From positions 38,922 to 102,921 of the forward strand of contig CACYWN010000002.1 in NCBI GenBank assembly GCA_902778105.1: DNA of 64,000 nt, written 5' to 3'. Each line of letters begins with the position of its first letter. The first letter of the stretch is position 1. Positions 8,986 through 19,800 of this stretch are shown here, piece by piece. Position numbers and translations under genes: made by a program. This DNA comes from an uncultured Bacteroidia bacterium. GTDB taxonomy: Bacteria > Bacteroidota > Bacteroidia > Bacteroidales > UBA932. Under the pieces are notes generated by a model. It did not search any database. It worked only from the letters and a program-made list of their open reading frames with translations, and was not told the DNA's origin.

Positions 8986-9978
8986 CTACTTGTTCAGGGC
9001 TTTCCAGAGTTCTTCCTTGAGCTCGCTGAGACCCGTCTGCGCGACGGAGGAGATGAACACGTGCGGAATGCCTTCCGGAAGCTTTTTCTCGATCTTCTTC
9101 CGCTCCTTTTCGTCGATGAGGTCGGTTTTCGTGACCGCCAGGACGCGGTCCTTCACCAGCAGTTCGGGGTTGTATTCCCTGAGCTCGTTGAGGAGGATTT
9201 CGTAGCATTTGGCTACGTCCGGCTCGTCGGCGGCGACCATGAACAGCAGGACGGAGTTCCGTTCTATGTGCCGCAGGAACCGCATGCCGATGCCGCGGCC
9301 TTCGTGGGCGCCCTCGATGATGCCGGGGATATCGGCCATCACGAAGGACCGGTCGTCATAATACCGGACGATGCCCAGGTTGGGCTCCAGGGTGGTGAAG
9401 GCGTAATTGGCAATCTTGGGCTTCGCCGAGGTGATGGCGGCAAGGAGGGTGGACTTGCCCGCATTCGGGAAACCGACCAGGCCGACATCGGCCAGCACCT
9501 TCAGCTCCAGGATGTACCAGCCTTCGACGCCTTCCTCACCGGGCTGTGCATAGCGCGGGGTCTGGTTGGTGGGGGACTTGAAATGGTCGTTTCCCCAGCC
9601 GCCGCGGCCGCCCTCGCACAGGATGTACTCCTGACCGGGCTCCACGATTTCGGTGATGACTTCGTCGGTCTCCGCATCCTTGACGGTGACGCCGAGGGGC
9701 ACTTCCAGGACGATGTCCGCCCCGTTCTTCCCCCGGCGGAGAGCCGCTCCGCCCGGATCGCCGTTCTCGGCCCGCACGACTTTCCGGTAACGCAGGTGGA
9801 TGAGGGTCCAGAACTGCGGGTTCGCCCGGAGGATGATGTGTCCGCCACGTCCGCCGTCACCGCCGTCCGGGCCGCCCTTGGGTACATATTTCGCCCTGTG
9901 CAGATGCATGGATCCGGCTCCGCCGTGTCCGCTCGCACAGAAGATTTTCACATAGTCTATGAAATTCGATTCGGCCAT
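8986..9978 (-). CDS. obgE: Obg GTPase
   Basis: ObgE (330 residues) is a ribosome-associated GTPase in 50S assembly and stress control. The glycine-rich Obg fold fills residues 1-155 ([20 protein letters not shown], then [11 protein letters not shown]). The G domain follows, with G1 [10 protein letters not shown]3 [14 protein letters not shown] and G4 TKTD. The open frame continues far upstream antisense to the Ig-repeat gene, but the Obg fold begins at the ATG at 9978. A minus-strand TATCTTTG box (9996-10003) lies 17 bases upstream. Confidence 0.96.
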   Translation of the reverse strand: MAESNFIDYVKIFCASGHGGAGSMHLHRAKYVPKGGPDGGDGGRGGHIILRANPQFWTLIHLRYRKVVRAENGDPGGAALRRGKNGADIVLEVPLGVTVKDAETDEVITEIVEPGQEYILCEGGRGGWGNDHFKSPTNQTPRYAQPGEEGVEGWYILELKVLADVGLVGFPNAGKSTLLAAITSAKPKIANYAFTTLEPNLGIVRYYDDRSFVMADIPGIIEGAHEGRGIGMRFLRHIERNSVLLFMVAADEPDVAKCYEILLNELREYNPELLVKDRVLAVTKTDLIDEKERKKIEKKLPEGIPHVFISSVAQTGLSELKEELWKALNK

Positions 9979-9995
9979 GATGATCCGCTTTCCTG

Positions 9996-10052
9996 CAAAG
10001 ATACCGTTTTTTTCGGAAAGGGTAGAAGAATCAAAAAATAATCCTAAATTTG
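9996..10052. promoter_or_regulatory. divergent -7 boxes, obgE / lipoprotein operon
   Basis: 9996-10003 reads TATCTTTG on the minus strand, facing obgE. 10045-10052 reads TAAATTTG on the plus strand, 35 bases before the ATG of the Ig-repeat lipoprotein. Both match TAnnTTTG. The plus-strand box is the only good candidate for the three-gene lipoprotein operon. Confidence 0.6.
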
Positions 10053-10087
10053 TAGTAACTGCAATTTGATAACCTATCTTTTTAATA

Positions 10088-13000
10088 ATGAAAAGAATCC
10101 TGCTTTTCTTATTTCCGCTTCTCCTCTTTGCGGCGACAGTATCGTGTTCGCAGTTAGGGGAGAAGGAGATTGCCGTGGAGTCTGTCACCCTGAGCCAGCC
10201 CACCGCCGAGATGCTGATCGGGGAGACCATCAAGCTGGTGGCGACCGTCCTGCCGGCCAATGCTTCGGACAAATCCGTCAACTGGGCCTCGTCCAAACAG
10301 TCCGTGGCGACGGTGACGCCCTTCGGCGAAGTCAAGGCCCTGGAGGTGGGAACGTCCACCATTACGGCGTCCTGCAGCGGTAAGTCCGCCACGTGCGTGG
10401 TCACGGTGTCCAAGGGGGCCGTCCAGGTCGTCTCCGTTTCGCTGGACCGGTCGGAATGCAAGTTGTCGGTGGGCGATGAGATTGTTCTCACGGCAACCGT
10501 AGCCCCGGACAATGCCACGGACAAGGCGGTCAGCTGGCAAAGTTCGAATCCCCTGGTCGCGAGCGTCGACCAGGGAGGAAGGGTGAAAGGCCTTTCGGAA
10601 GGAAAAGCCACCGTCACGGCGACGGCAGGCGGCCAGTCGGCCAGCTGCGAGGTGACGGTTTCCCAGGATGTGGTTCCCGTCGCTTCGGTCGGACTGGACC
10701 GGACATCGGTCACCCTGGAAGAAAAGCAGCGCACCCAGCTGATCGCGACGGTCAGTCCGGGTGACGCCACGGACAAGACTGTCACGTGGTCTACTTCCGA
10801 TCCTTCCGTCGCGACGGTGGACCAGGAAGGCTGGGTGACGGCGGTCAAGGAAGGAAGTGCCACTGTCACGGCGAAAGCCGGCGCCCAGTCCGCGAAATGC
10901 AGCGTCACCGTCCAGAACAAGGTGATCCCGGTTACATCCATCTCCATCAGCAAGTCCAGCCTGCAGCTGACGAAGGGACAGTCGGAGACCCTGACGGCGA
11001 CGGTCAGCCCCTCCGATGCCACGGACAAGACTGTCACGTGGAGCAGTTCGGACGCTACGGTCGCCAGCGTGACCAAGGATGGCAAGGTGACGGGTCTCAA
11101 GGGAGGCAGTGTCACCGTGACGGCGAAGGCCGGTGAAAAATCGGCGCAGTGCAGTGTCACCGTGACCGTTCCAGTCGAGGATGTCTCCCTGGACCGCGCC
11201 AGCGTGACCCTGGAGGAAAAGCAGACCACGACACTGGTCGCGACGGTCAGTCCTTCCGATGCCACGGACAAGACGGTCACCTGGTCCTCTTCGGACAGCG
11301 ATGTGGCGACCGTGGACCAGAACGGCAAGGTGACGGCGGTGAAGGAAGGCGTCGCGACGGTCGAGGCTGAGGTGGGCGGAAAGTCTGCGACTTGTTCCGT
11401 CACGGTCAGCAAGGCCGTGGTGCCTGTATCCTCCATCAGCCTGGATGTGAGCCGTCTGGACCTGGTGGTCGGCGGTACGGCCACCCTGACGGCCACGGTT
11501 GCGCCGGAGGACGCCACGGACAAGACGGTCACCTGGAGCAGTACGGATGCGACGGTCGTCAGCGTGGACCAGAAGGGCAAGGTAACGGCCCTGAAGGGCG
11601 GTACGGCGACGATTACGGCCAAGGCCGGCGAAAAATCGGCCAATGCCCTGGTCGACGTGATGGAAGTGACGCCCGCCACCCTGGAGGTGGACGGAGAAGG
11701 GGAAAGCTTCGATGTCACCGTCATCACGACCCGCTCCTATCACGTGAGTTCCAAGCCGGATTGGATCACGGAGAAATCCGTGGAGAAGCAGGTCCATCAT
11801 TTCGAGGCGGTTCCCAACGACAAGACGGAGGAAAGGACCGGCATCATTGTCTTCTGCGACGATGTGGGGTCCTGCATCCCCTGCGAAGTGAAGCAGAAGG
11901 GCAATTTCGGACTGGCCGTAACCCCCGGGGAACTCACTTTTGAGCTGGAAGGCGGTGAGGGCTCTTTCAGCGTCGTCACGGCACTGGGCTGGACGGCCTC
12001 TTCCAACGCCTCCTGGTGCCGGGTCTCTCCCGGAAGCGGCACCGGCCAAGGAACCGTAAAGGTGACGGTCGATGCGTACCGGGTGGTTGGCGACCGCAAT
12101 GCCGTTATCACGGTCAAAGCCGGAGATGTCGTCCGTACGGTCAGCATCTCCCAGCACGGGGTCATTCCGTTCTCCGTTTCTCCCGCTTCGGTGGACCTGG
12201 GAGAAGAGGGCGGCAGTTTTGAGGTATCGGTGTCCGGTTCCTACGGATATCACGTCAGCGGAATGCCCGAATGGATCAGCCAGACCTCCGTCAAGGACAG
12301 GGTCCATACGTTCCAGGCGACGGCCAATTCCGCGCTGGAAGTACGCAGCGGGGTGGTTACTTTCTGCGATGACGAAGGGACATGCCTGTCCGTCTTCGTA
12401 CAGCAGGCCGCCCACGTCCGCGGACCGGATGAAGTGGACTGGACCAAGGAGTTCTACCACCGTTCCCTGTTCATGCGCTTCACCGCTACCTGGTGCGGGT
12501 GGTGTCCCCGGATGGCCTCTGCCGTGAAGCTGGCCCAGCAGCAGGATCCGGGCAAGATCGAGGCGATCAGCCTGCATGGAGGCGGAAGCAAACTGGTATT
12601 CCAGGCCGGCAGTACCCTGGAGACCACCTATGGCATAAACGGTTATCCGAGCGGCGTGTTGGACGGCCGGAAGCAGATAGCCAACTATGCGATGGAAACG
12701 ACGGCCGGCTACATTTCCGAGGGTCTCAGGCAGCGGGAAGCGGCCTATCCTACCGTTTCCGCAATCGGATGGACCTCTTCCTTCTCCGGCCAGAAACTGT
12801 CCATCGAAACCCATGTCTTCATCAAGGAGCCGGGCAATTACAAGTATACGGTCCTGCTGGTGGAGGACGGCATCGTCGGCTACCAGGCCGACTTTGAAGT
12901 CGGCGACCATCAGGACTACCGCCACGACGGGGTCGTCCGTGTAGCTGTGACGGATATTTCCGGCGAAACATTCACCACCACATCGTCCAATTCGGTGCAA

Positions 13001-13237
13001 ACCAGGAAATTCTCCATCAACCTGCCTTCCTCCTACAAGAAGGAGAATCTGCGGATCCTCGTCTATGTGCAGCGGGCCTACGGCTCCCTGTCCAAGATCG
13101 AAGCATCCGATTACGACGGCTATTTCGTGGACAACTGCGCTTCGGGCAAGGCCGGCGGCATCATGCGTCCCGCCGTCATCTCCGAGGCCGGCGGTGGAAA
13201 CGAGGACTTCATCGATGGTAAACCCATTAACTGGTAA
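10088..13237 (+). CDS. lipoprotein: six Ig-like repeats, three BACON-like domains, Omp28/thioredoxin-like end
   Basis: This is a 1049-residue predicted surface lipoprotein (lipobox TVSC, Cys20). Residues ~30-526 hold six Big_2 immunoglobulin-like repeats of 80-85 residues, each with an ATV.P.[DN]ATDK.V.W core. Three BACON-like domains follow (~527-605, ~606-692, ~693-775), with WITEKS- and WISQTS-type strands. The end (~785-1049) is an Omp28/thioredoxin-like domain: [15 protein letters not shown], with the CGWC redox pair at Cys803/Cys806, and [13 protein letters not shown]. The layout suggests a rigid stalk displaying a thiol-redox or binding domain. It is first of three lipoprotein genes, with a 4-base gap to the next. 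The substrate is unknown. Confidence 0.85.
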   Translation: MKRILLFLFPLLLFAATVSCSQLGEKEIAVESVTLSQPTAEMLIGETIKLVATVLPANASDKSVNWASSKQSVATVTPFGEVKALEVGTSTITASCSGKSATCVVTVSKGAVQVVSVSLDRSECKLSVGDEIVLTATVAPDNATDKAVSWQSSNPLVASVDQGGRVKGLSEGKATVTATAGGQSASCEVTVSQDVVPVASVGLDRTSVTLEEKQRTQLIATVSPGDATDKTVTWSTSDPSVATVDQEGWVTAVKEGSATVTAKAGAQSAKCSVTVQNKVIPVTSISISKSSLQLTKGQSETLTATVSPSDATDKTVTWSSSDATVASVTKDGKVTGLKGGSVTVTAKAGEKSAQCSVTVTVPVEDVSLDRASVTLEEKQTTTLVATVSPSDATDKTVTWSSSDSDVATVDQNGKVTAVKEGVATVEAEVGGKSATCSVTVSKAVVPVSSISLDVSRLDLVVGGTATLTATVAPEDATDKTVTWSSTDATVVSVDQKGKVTALKGGTATITAKAGEKSANALVDVMEVTPATLEVDGEGESFDVTVITTRSYHVSSKPDWITEKSVEKQVHHFEAVPNDKTEERTGIIVFCDDVGSCIPCEVKQKGNFGLAVTPGELTFELEGGEGSFSVVTALGWTASSNASWCRVSPGSGTGQGTVKVTVDAYRVVGDRNAVITVKAGDVVRTVSISQHGVIPFSVSPASVDLGEEGGSFEVSVSGSYGYHVSGMPEWISQTSVKDRVHTFQATANSALEVRSGVVTFCDDEGTCLSVFVQQAAHVRGPDEVDWTKEFYHRSLFMRFTATWCGWCPRMASAVKLAQQQDPGKIEAISLHGGGSKLVFQAGSTLETTYGINGYPSGVLDGRKQIANYAMETTAGYISEGLRQREAAYPTVSAIGWTSSFSGQKLSIETHVFIKEPGNYKYTVLLVEDGIVGYQADFEVGDHQDYRHDGVVRVAVTDISGETFTTTSSNSVQTRKFSINLPSSYKKENLRILVYVQRAYGSLSKIEASDYDGYFVDNCASGKAGGIMRPAVISEAGGGNEDFIDGKPINW
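10167..11665 (+). repeat. six in-frame tandem Big_2 repeats, ~250 bp each
   Basis: The six units start near 10175, 10427, 10679, 10934, 11174 and 11429. They share phrases such as GCCACGGACAAGACGGTCAC and the paired AAGGTGACGG segments. Units 3, 4, 5 and 6 are the most alike, which suggests recent expansion or gene conversion. This is coding repeat sequence, not a CRISPR array. Confidence 0.8.
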
Positions 13238-13241
13238 GGCT

Positions 13242-16200
13242 ATGAGAAAGATTGGACATTTACCCGGAATGTTGCTGGCTCTTGGCCTCTGTGCCTGCCA
13301 GAACCTGTTGGAAGAGGACCTTCTCCAGGATGCCCGGATGCACCCCGGAGAGACGATCCTGAAGGCGACCATAGAATCCGGTTCCCCGACAAGGACTTCG
13401 CTTTCTTCCGAAGGGAACGGCGTCAATAAGGTCCTGTGGAGCGAGGGTGACGTAATCGGCGTCTTTGTCGATGACGCTGCGGATGCCAGCGTCTTCCGGC
13501 TGGTCGACGGAGCCGGGACCCGGAATGGAATATTCTCCGGCTCCGGCCAAGGCAGCCGGTATGTCGCGGCCTATCCTTATGGACAGATCAAATCCCTGGA
13601 AGGGGATGTCCTGACGCTCGAGCTTCCGGTCGAACAGGAATCTGCCGATGGAAACGTCGGTTCCGGATCACTCCCGATGGTTGCCGTCGGAGTCTCCACG
13701 GACTTATCCTTCCGGAATGTGGCTTCGGTCCTGAAACTTTCCCTGAAGGGACACCAACTCGTTACCAGGTTGGTTTTCAGGCCGAAGGATCCATCCATCA
13801 AGGTCAGCGGCCCGATGAGCGTTTCCCTGGCCCGTCCCGACGATCCGGTGGTCACGATGTCTCCCGACGGCGTGGACAGTGTCGCCGTCAATGTCGGCGG
13901 CGTGCTGTTGGACAAAGACAAGGAGACAGTCTTCTATATCGGGCTTCCTGCCCAGACCTACCAGGGCGGTTTCACGGTGCGGATCTATACCTCCACCGGA
14001 TATATGGACAAAACCTATGGCGCGGACTTCACGATGGAGCGTTCCAAGGTACATGCGGCCGGAGTGGTCACGGTCAAACTGGACAGCGGCGTGGAAGTCA
14101 GCGAGTCCCTGGAGGGGCAAGGTACGGAGAAGGACCCGCTCAAGATAGCTTCCCTCGGTGATTTGCTCTTGATGCAGACCTCGGTGAATGCGGGTCAGAC
14201 CATCCGGACTTCCGTCGGGGGGCAGGTGGAAGCTGCCATGGCATCCTATATCCTCGTCCAGGATATCGACCTGGGCGGTCTCTACAATGAAAATACTGGA
14301 AAGAGCTGGACGCCGATCGGGAATTATTCCAACCTTTTCCGGGGAACCTTCGATGGAGGCGGCCATGAAATCGCTCATCTGTATATCCATGTCGAAGAGG
14401 ATTGCCAGGGCTTGTTCGGGGCTGTGGAAAGCAGTACGATCCGGAATCTGACCATTTCCGGCGATGTGACCGCCCATGGTTATTGCGGTGTTTTGGCCGG
14501 GGATATGGGAAGGAAAACCACGGTGGACGGCGTCGTTACGAAGGGTACTGTCAAGGGCGAGAATCATGTGGGCGGACTCATGGGTCACGCCTATCATGTG
14601 ACGATGACATTCTGTAGGAACGAGGCTGATCTTCGGGATTGCGAGTACTATTGTGGCGGACTCGTCGGATTGACCGAGTTCAGCTGGATCCAGCATTGTA
14701 CGAACAGGGGGAAAGTGGATGGAAATCAGCTGAGTGGAGGATTGGCGGGATACCTGAATGGGGCGAGGATTGTCGACTGTACCAATACGGGCGATGTGAC
14801 CGGCACTTGGAGGATCGGCGGCCTGGGAGGTTACTTCTGGCAGGGAGGAAAGATCCTCAACAGCATCAATTACGGGAATGTGAAGGGTTTGCAAGGTTCC
14901 CAATATGTCGGGGGCCTCGGCGGATTCGTGTCCAGCCGTGCCATTTCCTATCAGAAGGAAGCGACCATCGCCAACTGTATCCATCTGGGGACGGTTGAAA
15001 TAACGGATGGGACCTACTGCGGGTGGCTGGCCGGTTTCATCGGACTGGCCGACGGTGAGACGCCCATTGGCGATGAACCGGCTTCCGGAGCCTGGGTGAA
15101 GAACTGCTATTGGCTGCAGGACGGACCGATCTCCCTTCCGGAGGTGGGCGGCGGCCCCGGCATCGCGGAAAACAATTTCGCGCTGACCGAGGCGCAGCTG
15201 AAGGGAGAGCCCTATAATGGAACACTGTATGTGACGGCTGACGGCACCGGATTCAATCGGCTGATCGACGCCCTCAATGCCGGTGCCGTGTATTGGGGCA
15301 ATGTCTGGGAGAATGGTTTCGGCTCCGGATGGGAGGGGAATCCACCCCTTTCCGGCTGGGTCTATCCTGGCCCCGGCTCGTACCCCGCCCTGACGGACCT
15401 GGAGGCGCAGATGCCCGGCAATTCCAAACCGATCTTCCGGATTTCGGCGGATTCGTTTGAAATGGATGCCGTGGGTGGTACGTTCCAGGTGGAGGTGACT
15501 TCCAGCCAGGACTATACGGTCAGCCAGCTGCCGGAATGGATAACGGAGGTATCGTCGGAATCTCCCGCCAATCAGCCCCATACGCGTATCTTTACGTATT
15601 CGGTGGCCGTCAACAGGTCGGCTTCGGAGCGTAAGGAATCCATCACGTTCACCAATGCGTCAGGAACGGTCCTCACGGTTAAATTGACCCAGAAAGCGCC
15701 GTATCTGACCATTTCCGTGACCGAGCTCCTTTTCCCGGATGCCGGTGGTTCGAAACGGATTCCGGTGTCGTCCAGCGTCGCCTGGAAAGTGACGTCGGAG
15801 GCGGACTGGTTCTCGGTGACCCCGGCCAGCGGTACCGGCGACGGAGCCCTGTCGGTCCTTGCCGAAGCGAATGGAAACGCCTCCGCCCGGGGAGGGTCCA
15901 TCGTCTTATCCGCGGTGGATTTCCCCTATGAGTATGTCATCAACCTGGTCCAGTCCGGGTATGCCGGGGAGGAAACCGGTGATTGGAAGCAGCTTCCGTT
16001 CGTGCATCAATCCGTCGCCATGCGGTTTACGGCTACGTGGTGCGGCTGGTGTCCGTACATGAACCGCTCCATCCTCCGGGCCCAGGAACTGTATCCGGGC
16101 AAGATCCAGCATCTGGCCCTTCACGGAGGCGGAAGCGACCTGCAGTTCGATCCGACGGGTACCTTGATGAACCTGTTCCGGACCAATGCCTTCCCTACGG

Positions 16201-16793
16201 GCGTCATGGATGGACGCATCAAGGTGAATAACTCCACGGATATCGAATCCGTCGCCGCGAATTTCATCGAAGCCAGCAAGCAGACGGAACAGACCTATGG
16301 CACCGTGTCCGGCCTGGCACTCCGCTCCGTTTCCTCCGGCCAGCAGGTAACCATCGATGTCGACGGCTACTTCAAGCAGGCGGGAGACTACAAGATTACC
16401 GTCCTGCTGGTGGAGGACGGCATCATCCACCCTCAGGAGAATGGGGGCGACGATTATGTGCACGACAATGTGGTCCGGGTAACGGCAACCGGCATCCTGG
16501 GCGATGCCTTCACGGTCGGCAGCGATTTCACGCAGAAGTCCTTCCACTATTCCGTGACGGTTCCCTCGGGTTACAAGATCGAGAACATGCGGGTTTTCGC
16601 CTATGTCCATAAAGCATTCGGATCCGCCCCTGTCATCCAGACGGAAGACTACGGGAATTACTACATTGACAACTGTGCGACGGCTCCGGTCGGAAGTGTA
16701 CTGAAACTGGCTCTGGTCGGTGGCGGTGGCGGAGGAGGCACCGGTGGCGGTGACAATGAGGGAATTACACCCGGTGATGACATCAACCTGTAA
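13242..16793 (+). CDS. lipoprotein: Mfa-like, GLUG repeats, BACON domains, Omp28/thioredoxin-like end
   Basis: This 1183-residue lipoprotein (lipobox LCAC, Cys19) starts with a fimbrillin/Mfa-like region (SPTRTSLSS, then LWSEGDVIGVFVDD). About five GLUG-type repeats follow at residues ~440-590 (for example GGLVGLTEFSWIQHCTNRG). Two BACON-like domains cover ~730-905. The final domain is Omp28/thioredoxin-like: [15 protein letters not shown], with CGWC at Cys934/Cys937, and HGGGSDLQF, closely similar to the end of the preceding gene. A glycine run precedes the C-terminus. The ATG at 13242 follows the previous stop by 4 bases; the open frame upstream of it overlaps that gene. Confidence 0.85.
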   Translation: MRKIGHLPGMLLALGLCACQNLLEEDLLQDARMHPGETILKATIESGSPTRTSLSSEGNGVNKVLWSEGDVIGVFVDDAADASVFRLVDGAGTRNGIFSGSGQGSRYVAAYPYGQIKSLEGDVLTLELPVEQESADGNVGSGSLPMVAVGVSTDLSFRNVASVLKLSLKGHQLVTRLVFRPKDPSIKVSGPMSVSLARPDDPVVTMSPDGVDSVAVNVGGVLLDKDKETVFYIGLPAQTYQGGFTVRIYTSTGYMDKTYGADFTMERSKVHAAGVVTVKLDSGVEVSESLEGQGTEKDPLKIASLGDLLLMQTSVNAGQTIRTSVGGQVEAAMASYILVQDIDLGGLYNENTGKSWTPIGNYSNLFRGTFDGGGHEIAHLYIHVEEDCQGLFGAVESSTIRNLTISGDVTAHGYCGVLAGDMGRKTTVDGVVTKGTVKGENHVGGLMGHAYHVTMTFCRNEADLRDCEYYCGGLVGLTEFSWIQHCTNRGKVDGNQLSGGLAGYLNGARIVDCTNTGDVTGTWRIGGLGGYFWQGGKILNSINYGNVKGLQGSQYVGGLGGFVSSRAISYQKEATIANCIHLGTVEITDGTYCGWLAGFIGLADGETPIGDEPASGAWVKNCYWLQDGPISLPEVGGGPGIAENNFALTEAQLKGEPYNGTLYVTADGTGFNRLIDALNAGAVYWGNVWENGFGSGWEGNPPLSGWVYPGPGSYPALTDLEAQMPGNSKPIFRISADSFEMDAVGGTFQVEVTSSQDYTVSQLPEWITEVSSESPANQPHTRIFTYSVAVNRSASERKESITFTNASGTVLTVKLTQKAPYLTISVTELLFPDAGGSKRIPVSSSVAWKVTSEADWFSVTPASGTGDGALSVLAEANGNASARGGSIVLSAVDFPYEYVINLVQSGYAGEETGDWKQLPFVHQSVAMRFTATWCGWCPYMNRSILRAQELYPGKIQHLALHGGGSDLQFDPTGTLMNLFRTNAFPTGVMDGRIKVNNSTDIESVAANFIEASKQTEQTYGTVSGLALRSVSSGQQVTIDVDGYFKQAGDYKITVLLVEDGIIHPQENGGDDYVHDNVVRVTATGILGDAFTVGSDFTQKSFHYSVTVPSGYKIENMRVFAYVHKAFGSAPVIQTEDYGNYYIDNCATAPVGSVLKLALVGGGGGGGTGGGDNEGITPGDDINL

Positions 16794-16811
16794 AGAAGAG
16801 GAGGAAAGAGT

Positions 16812-19800
16812 ATGAAACACAGCAAATTCTACTTTGTCACGTTCCTGCTTCTCGCTGCAGGATGCCAGCAGATCGCCGAGGAAGATTTCCTTCGGGATGA
16901 ATGCGCGACCGACGCCCCTCAGCGGCTCATCACGGCGTACCTGGAAGGGCATGATGAGACCAGGACCGAACTGAGCGGTCCGGACGCAGACGGCATCTAC
17001 TATCCCTATTGGTCGGAGGGCGATGAAGTGGCGGTCTGGGCGGACGGCATCCATGTGGCCGACAAATACACGCTGGCGGATGGTTCCGGAACCGGGAAGG
17101 CCTCTTTCAAGGGCACCTTGTCCGGTAGCCGTATGGTAGGCCTGTATCCCTATTCGGACAGGACGCAGGAAGGACTGGACGGAGACGTCCTGACCTTGGA
17201 ACTTCCTTCCACGCAGTCCTATGCGGCAGGATCCTTCGGACAGGGAGCCTATCCGATGCTGGCTGTCAGCGAGTCGGATGCCTTCACCTTCAAGAATCTG
17301 TGCGCCGTCCTGAAACTTTCCCTGACAGGGGAGGAAGCGGTCAACGAAATCCTTTTCAGGGCCCATGACAGCGGAATGCCGGTCAGCGGCAAGGCGACGG
17401 TCCGGACGGATTTCCGGACGGATCCGGAACTGGTGATGTCGGCGGGCGGTTCCCCGGAGGTGACGCTGTCCTGCGGGTTCGTCCCGCTGGACAAGACGGT
17501 TCCGACGGAGTTTTTCATTGTCATCCCCGCAGGAACGTACAAGGGTGGTTTCACCGTGGAGATCAAGACTTTCACGGGAACCGTCACCAAGAGCACGACG
17601 GCGGATATCACCTTCCTGCGGTCGCAACTCCGGGCCATCCCCGCATTCGAATGCGTAGGGACGGGGGAGATCGATATCGACAACATCCCTTACAACCAGA
17701 TCTGGTATGCCGACCAGTACAACCGGGTTTTCAATTTTTCCGCCGATCAGTTCGATGTTCCCATCGTCTCCGTCAAGTATGAGAACGGCTGGGGGGTCAT
17801 CACCTTCGATGGACCGGTTACGGAAGTGGGCCGTTATGCCTTTTCCAACACCTATCTGACGGATGTCGTCCTTCCGAACTGTGTGGAAACGATCCGCCGC
17901 AATGCGTTCTTGAATTCCGGCATCCAGTCGTTCCGGACCCCGGACGCCTTGAAGACCGTAGAATATCAGGCATTCAGTGGAAATAACCTGACCCGGATCT
18001 ACGGAAAATGGGCCTCGGAAGACGAGAAGGCCCTGGTCATGCCGGATGGGACGATGGTCGCCTTCGCCAACCAGGCGGTGGAAGGGTCCCTGGTCGTCCC
18101 TGACGGGGTCAGGAGTCTCCAGGATTATCTTTTCTATGGCAATCAGTCGATCAGGGAAGTCATCCTTCCCTCCGGTGTCGAGTCCATCGGGGGCTATTGC
18201 TTCTACAGCTCTTCCCTGGAGCGCATCACCCTTCCCGGAAGTCTCCAGAAAGTCGGCTCCTTCGCTTTTTCCTACTGCCCTCAACTGGCCGGGTTCAAAG
18301 GGGACAGCCCGCTCATCATGGACGGACGTGCGCTCGTCTCCAATGGAAGCATGTTCGCCTATGCGGGAAAGGGTATGGCCGATTATGTGATTCCGGAAGG
18401 GGTAACGGAAATAAGCAGTAACGTCTTCGTCAATTGGGAGGACCTCCATTCCCTGACTTTCCCGTCCACGCTCGGCAATCTTTATTCGGGATTCCTTTCG
18501 AACTGTCCCAACCTGGAATTCTTCTATGGCGAAGGTGCCAGCGCCGACCATCACTGTCTCATCCTTTATGGGGAGTACCTGGCTGCGGCTACGTCCATCT
18601 GTCCTGCGGATTACCGGGTTCCGGACGGCGTCCAGCGCATTTTCCAGCGTGTATTCCAGGGAAATGCCTCCATCGAACGGCTGACCCTTCCGGATGAGGT
18701 CTATTTCATCCATTATTATGCGTTCTCAGACATGCCCAACCTCAAGAGCCTGACATTGTCTTCGGGCCTGACGCAGCTGGCCGGGGACTGCTTCAGCGGG
18801 TCCAAGGCCCTTGAGGAACTGTACCTTCGCTCCTATGCACCCCCGTCCTATGCGGAATCCGAGAGCGATTGGGCCAAGTGGGGGGCTGACAACCTGGTCA
18901 TCTATGTCCCGGAGGGCTTCCAGGATCAGTACAAGTCCACATCCCCCTGGTCCAAATACGCCGACCGGATCCAAGGCTATGTCTACGATGACCTGGAGAA
19001 GCCGGACTACTACATCTCCGCCGATTATTCCCAGGATGGAGAGGTGACGGTCCTGCAGCAGGCAAGTGACGGTAACGGCATCGAGCTGGTGCTGATGGGC
19101 GACGCGTTCTCTGACAGGCAGATAGCCGATGGAACCTATGATGCCGTGATGGGGAAGATGGCGGACGCCTTCTTCTCCGAGGAACCGTATGCGTCCTTCC
19201 GTCATCTGTTCAACGTCCGTTCGGTGAAGGTCGTTTCCTCCACGGAAGGGTATGAGCATGGCGGCCAGGCGCTGGGCGGCTGGTTCGGCGACGGAACGTC
19301 GGTGGGCGGTAACGACAGCCGGTGCATGGAGTATGCGCAGAAGGCCGTTTCGTCTGAAAAGATGGATCAGACCCTCATCATCGTTGCCATGAACTCGTCC
19401 AGGTATGCAGGTACCTGTTATATGTACTATCCTTCCGGCGGCGACTACGGCAACGGCCTGTCCGTCGCTTACTTCCCGATCGGGGAGACGGACGAGGGCC
19501 TCGCGCAGCTGGTCCATCATGAGGCCGGTGGCCACGGGTTTGCCAAACTGGCCGACGAGTATGCCTATGAGAACATGGGTACGATCCCGCAGTCCGAAAT
19601 TGACAATCGGGAGGCCAGTGTCCCTTACGGATGGTGGCGGAACTGCGACTTCACCGACGATCCCGAACTGGTGAAATGGCACCATTTCCTCGCCGACAGC
19701 CGGTACAGGTTCGACGGTCTCGGTGTATTCGAAGGCGGATTCACCTACTGGAAGGGCGTCTGGCGGCCTACCGAGAACAGTATCATGCGCTATAACACGG

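Noticed and set aside
10167-11665. Regular ~250-bp repeats as a possible CRISPR or satellite array
   Set aside because: They stay in frame and encode Ig-like domains; unit length is far too long for CRISPR.
10154-13426. 1090-codon open frame antisense to the Ig-repeat lipoprotein (and its extension of the obgE frame upstream)
   Set aside because: It is a by-product of GC-rich repeated codons on the other strand. Low-complexity Arg/Gly/His content, no domain, no start context.
15906-18713. 935-codon antisense frame across two lipoproteins
   Set aside because: It mirrors coding sequence with clear domains on the plus strand and crosses their gene boundary.
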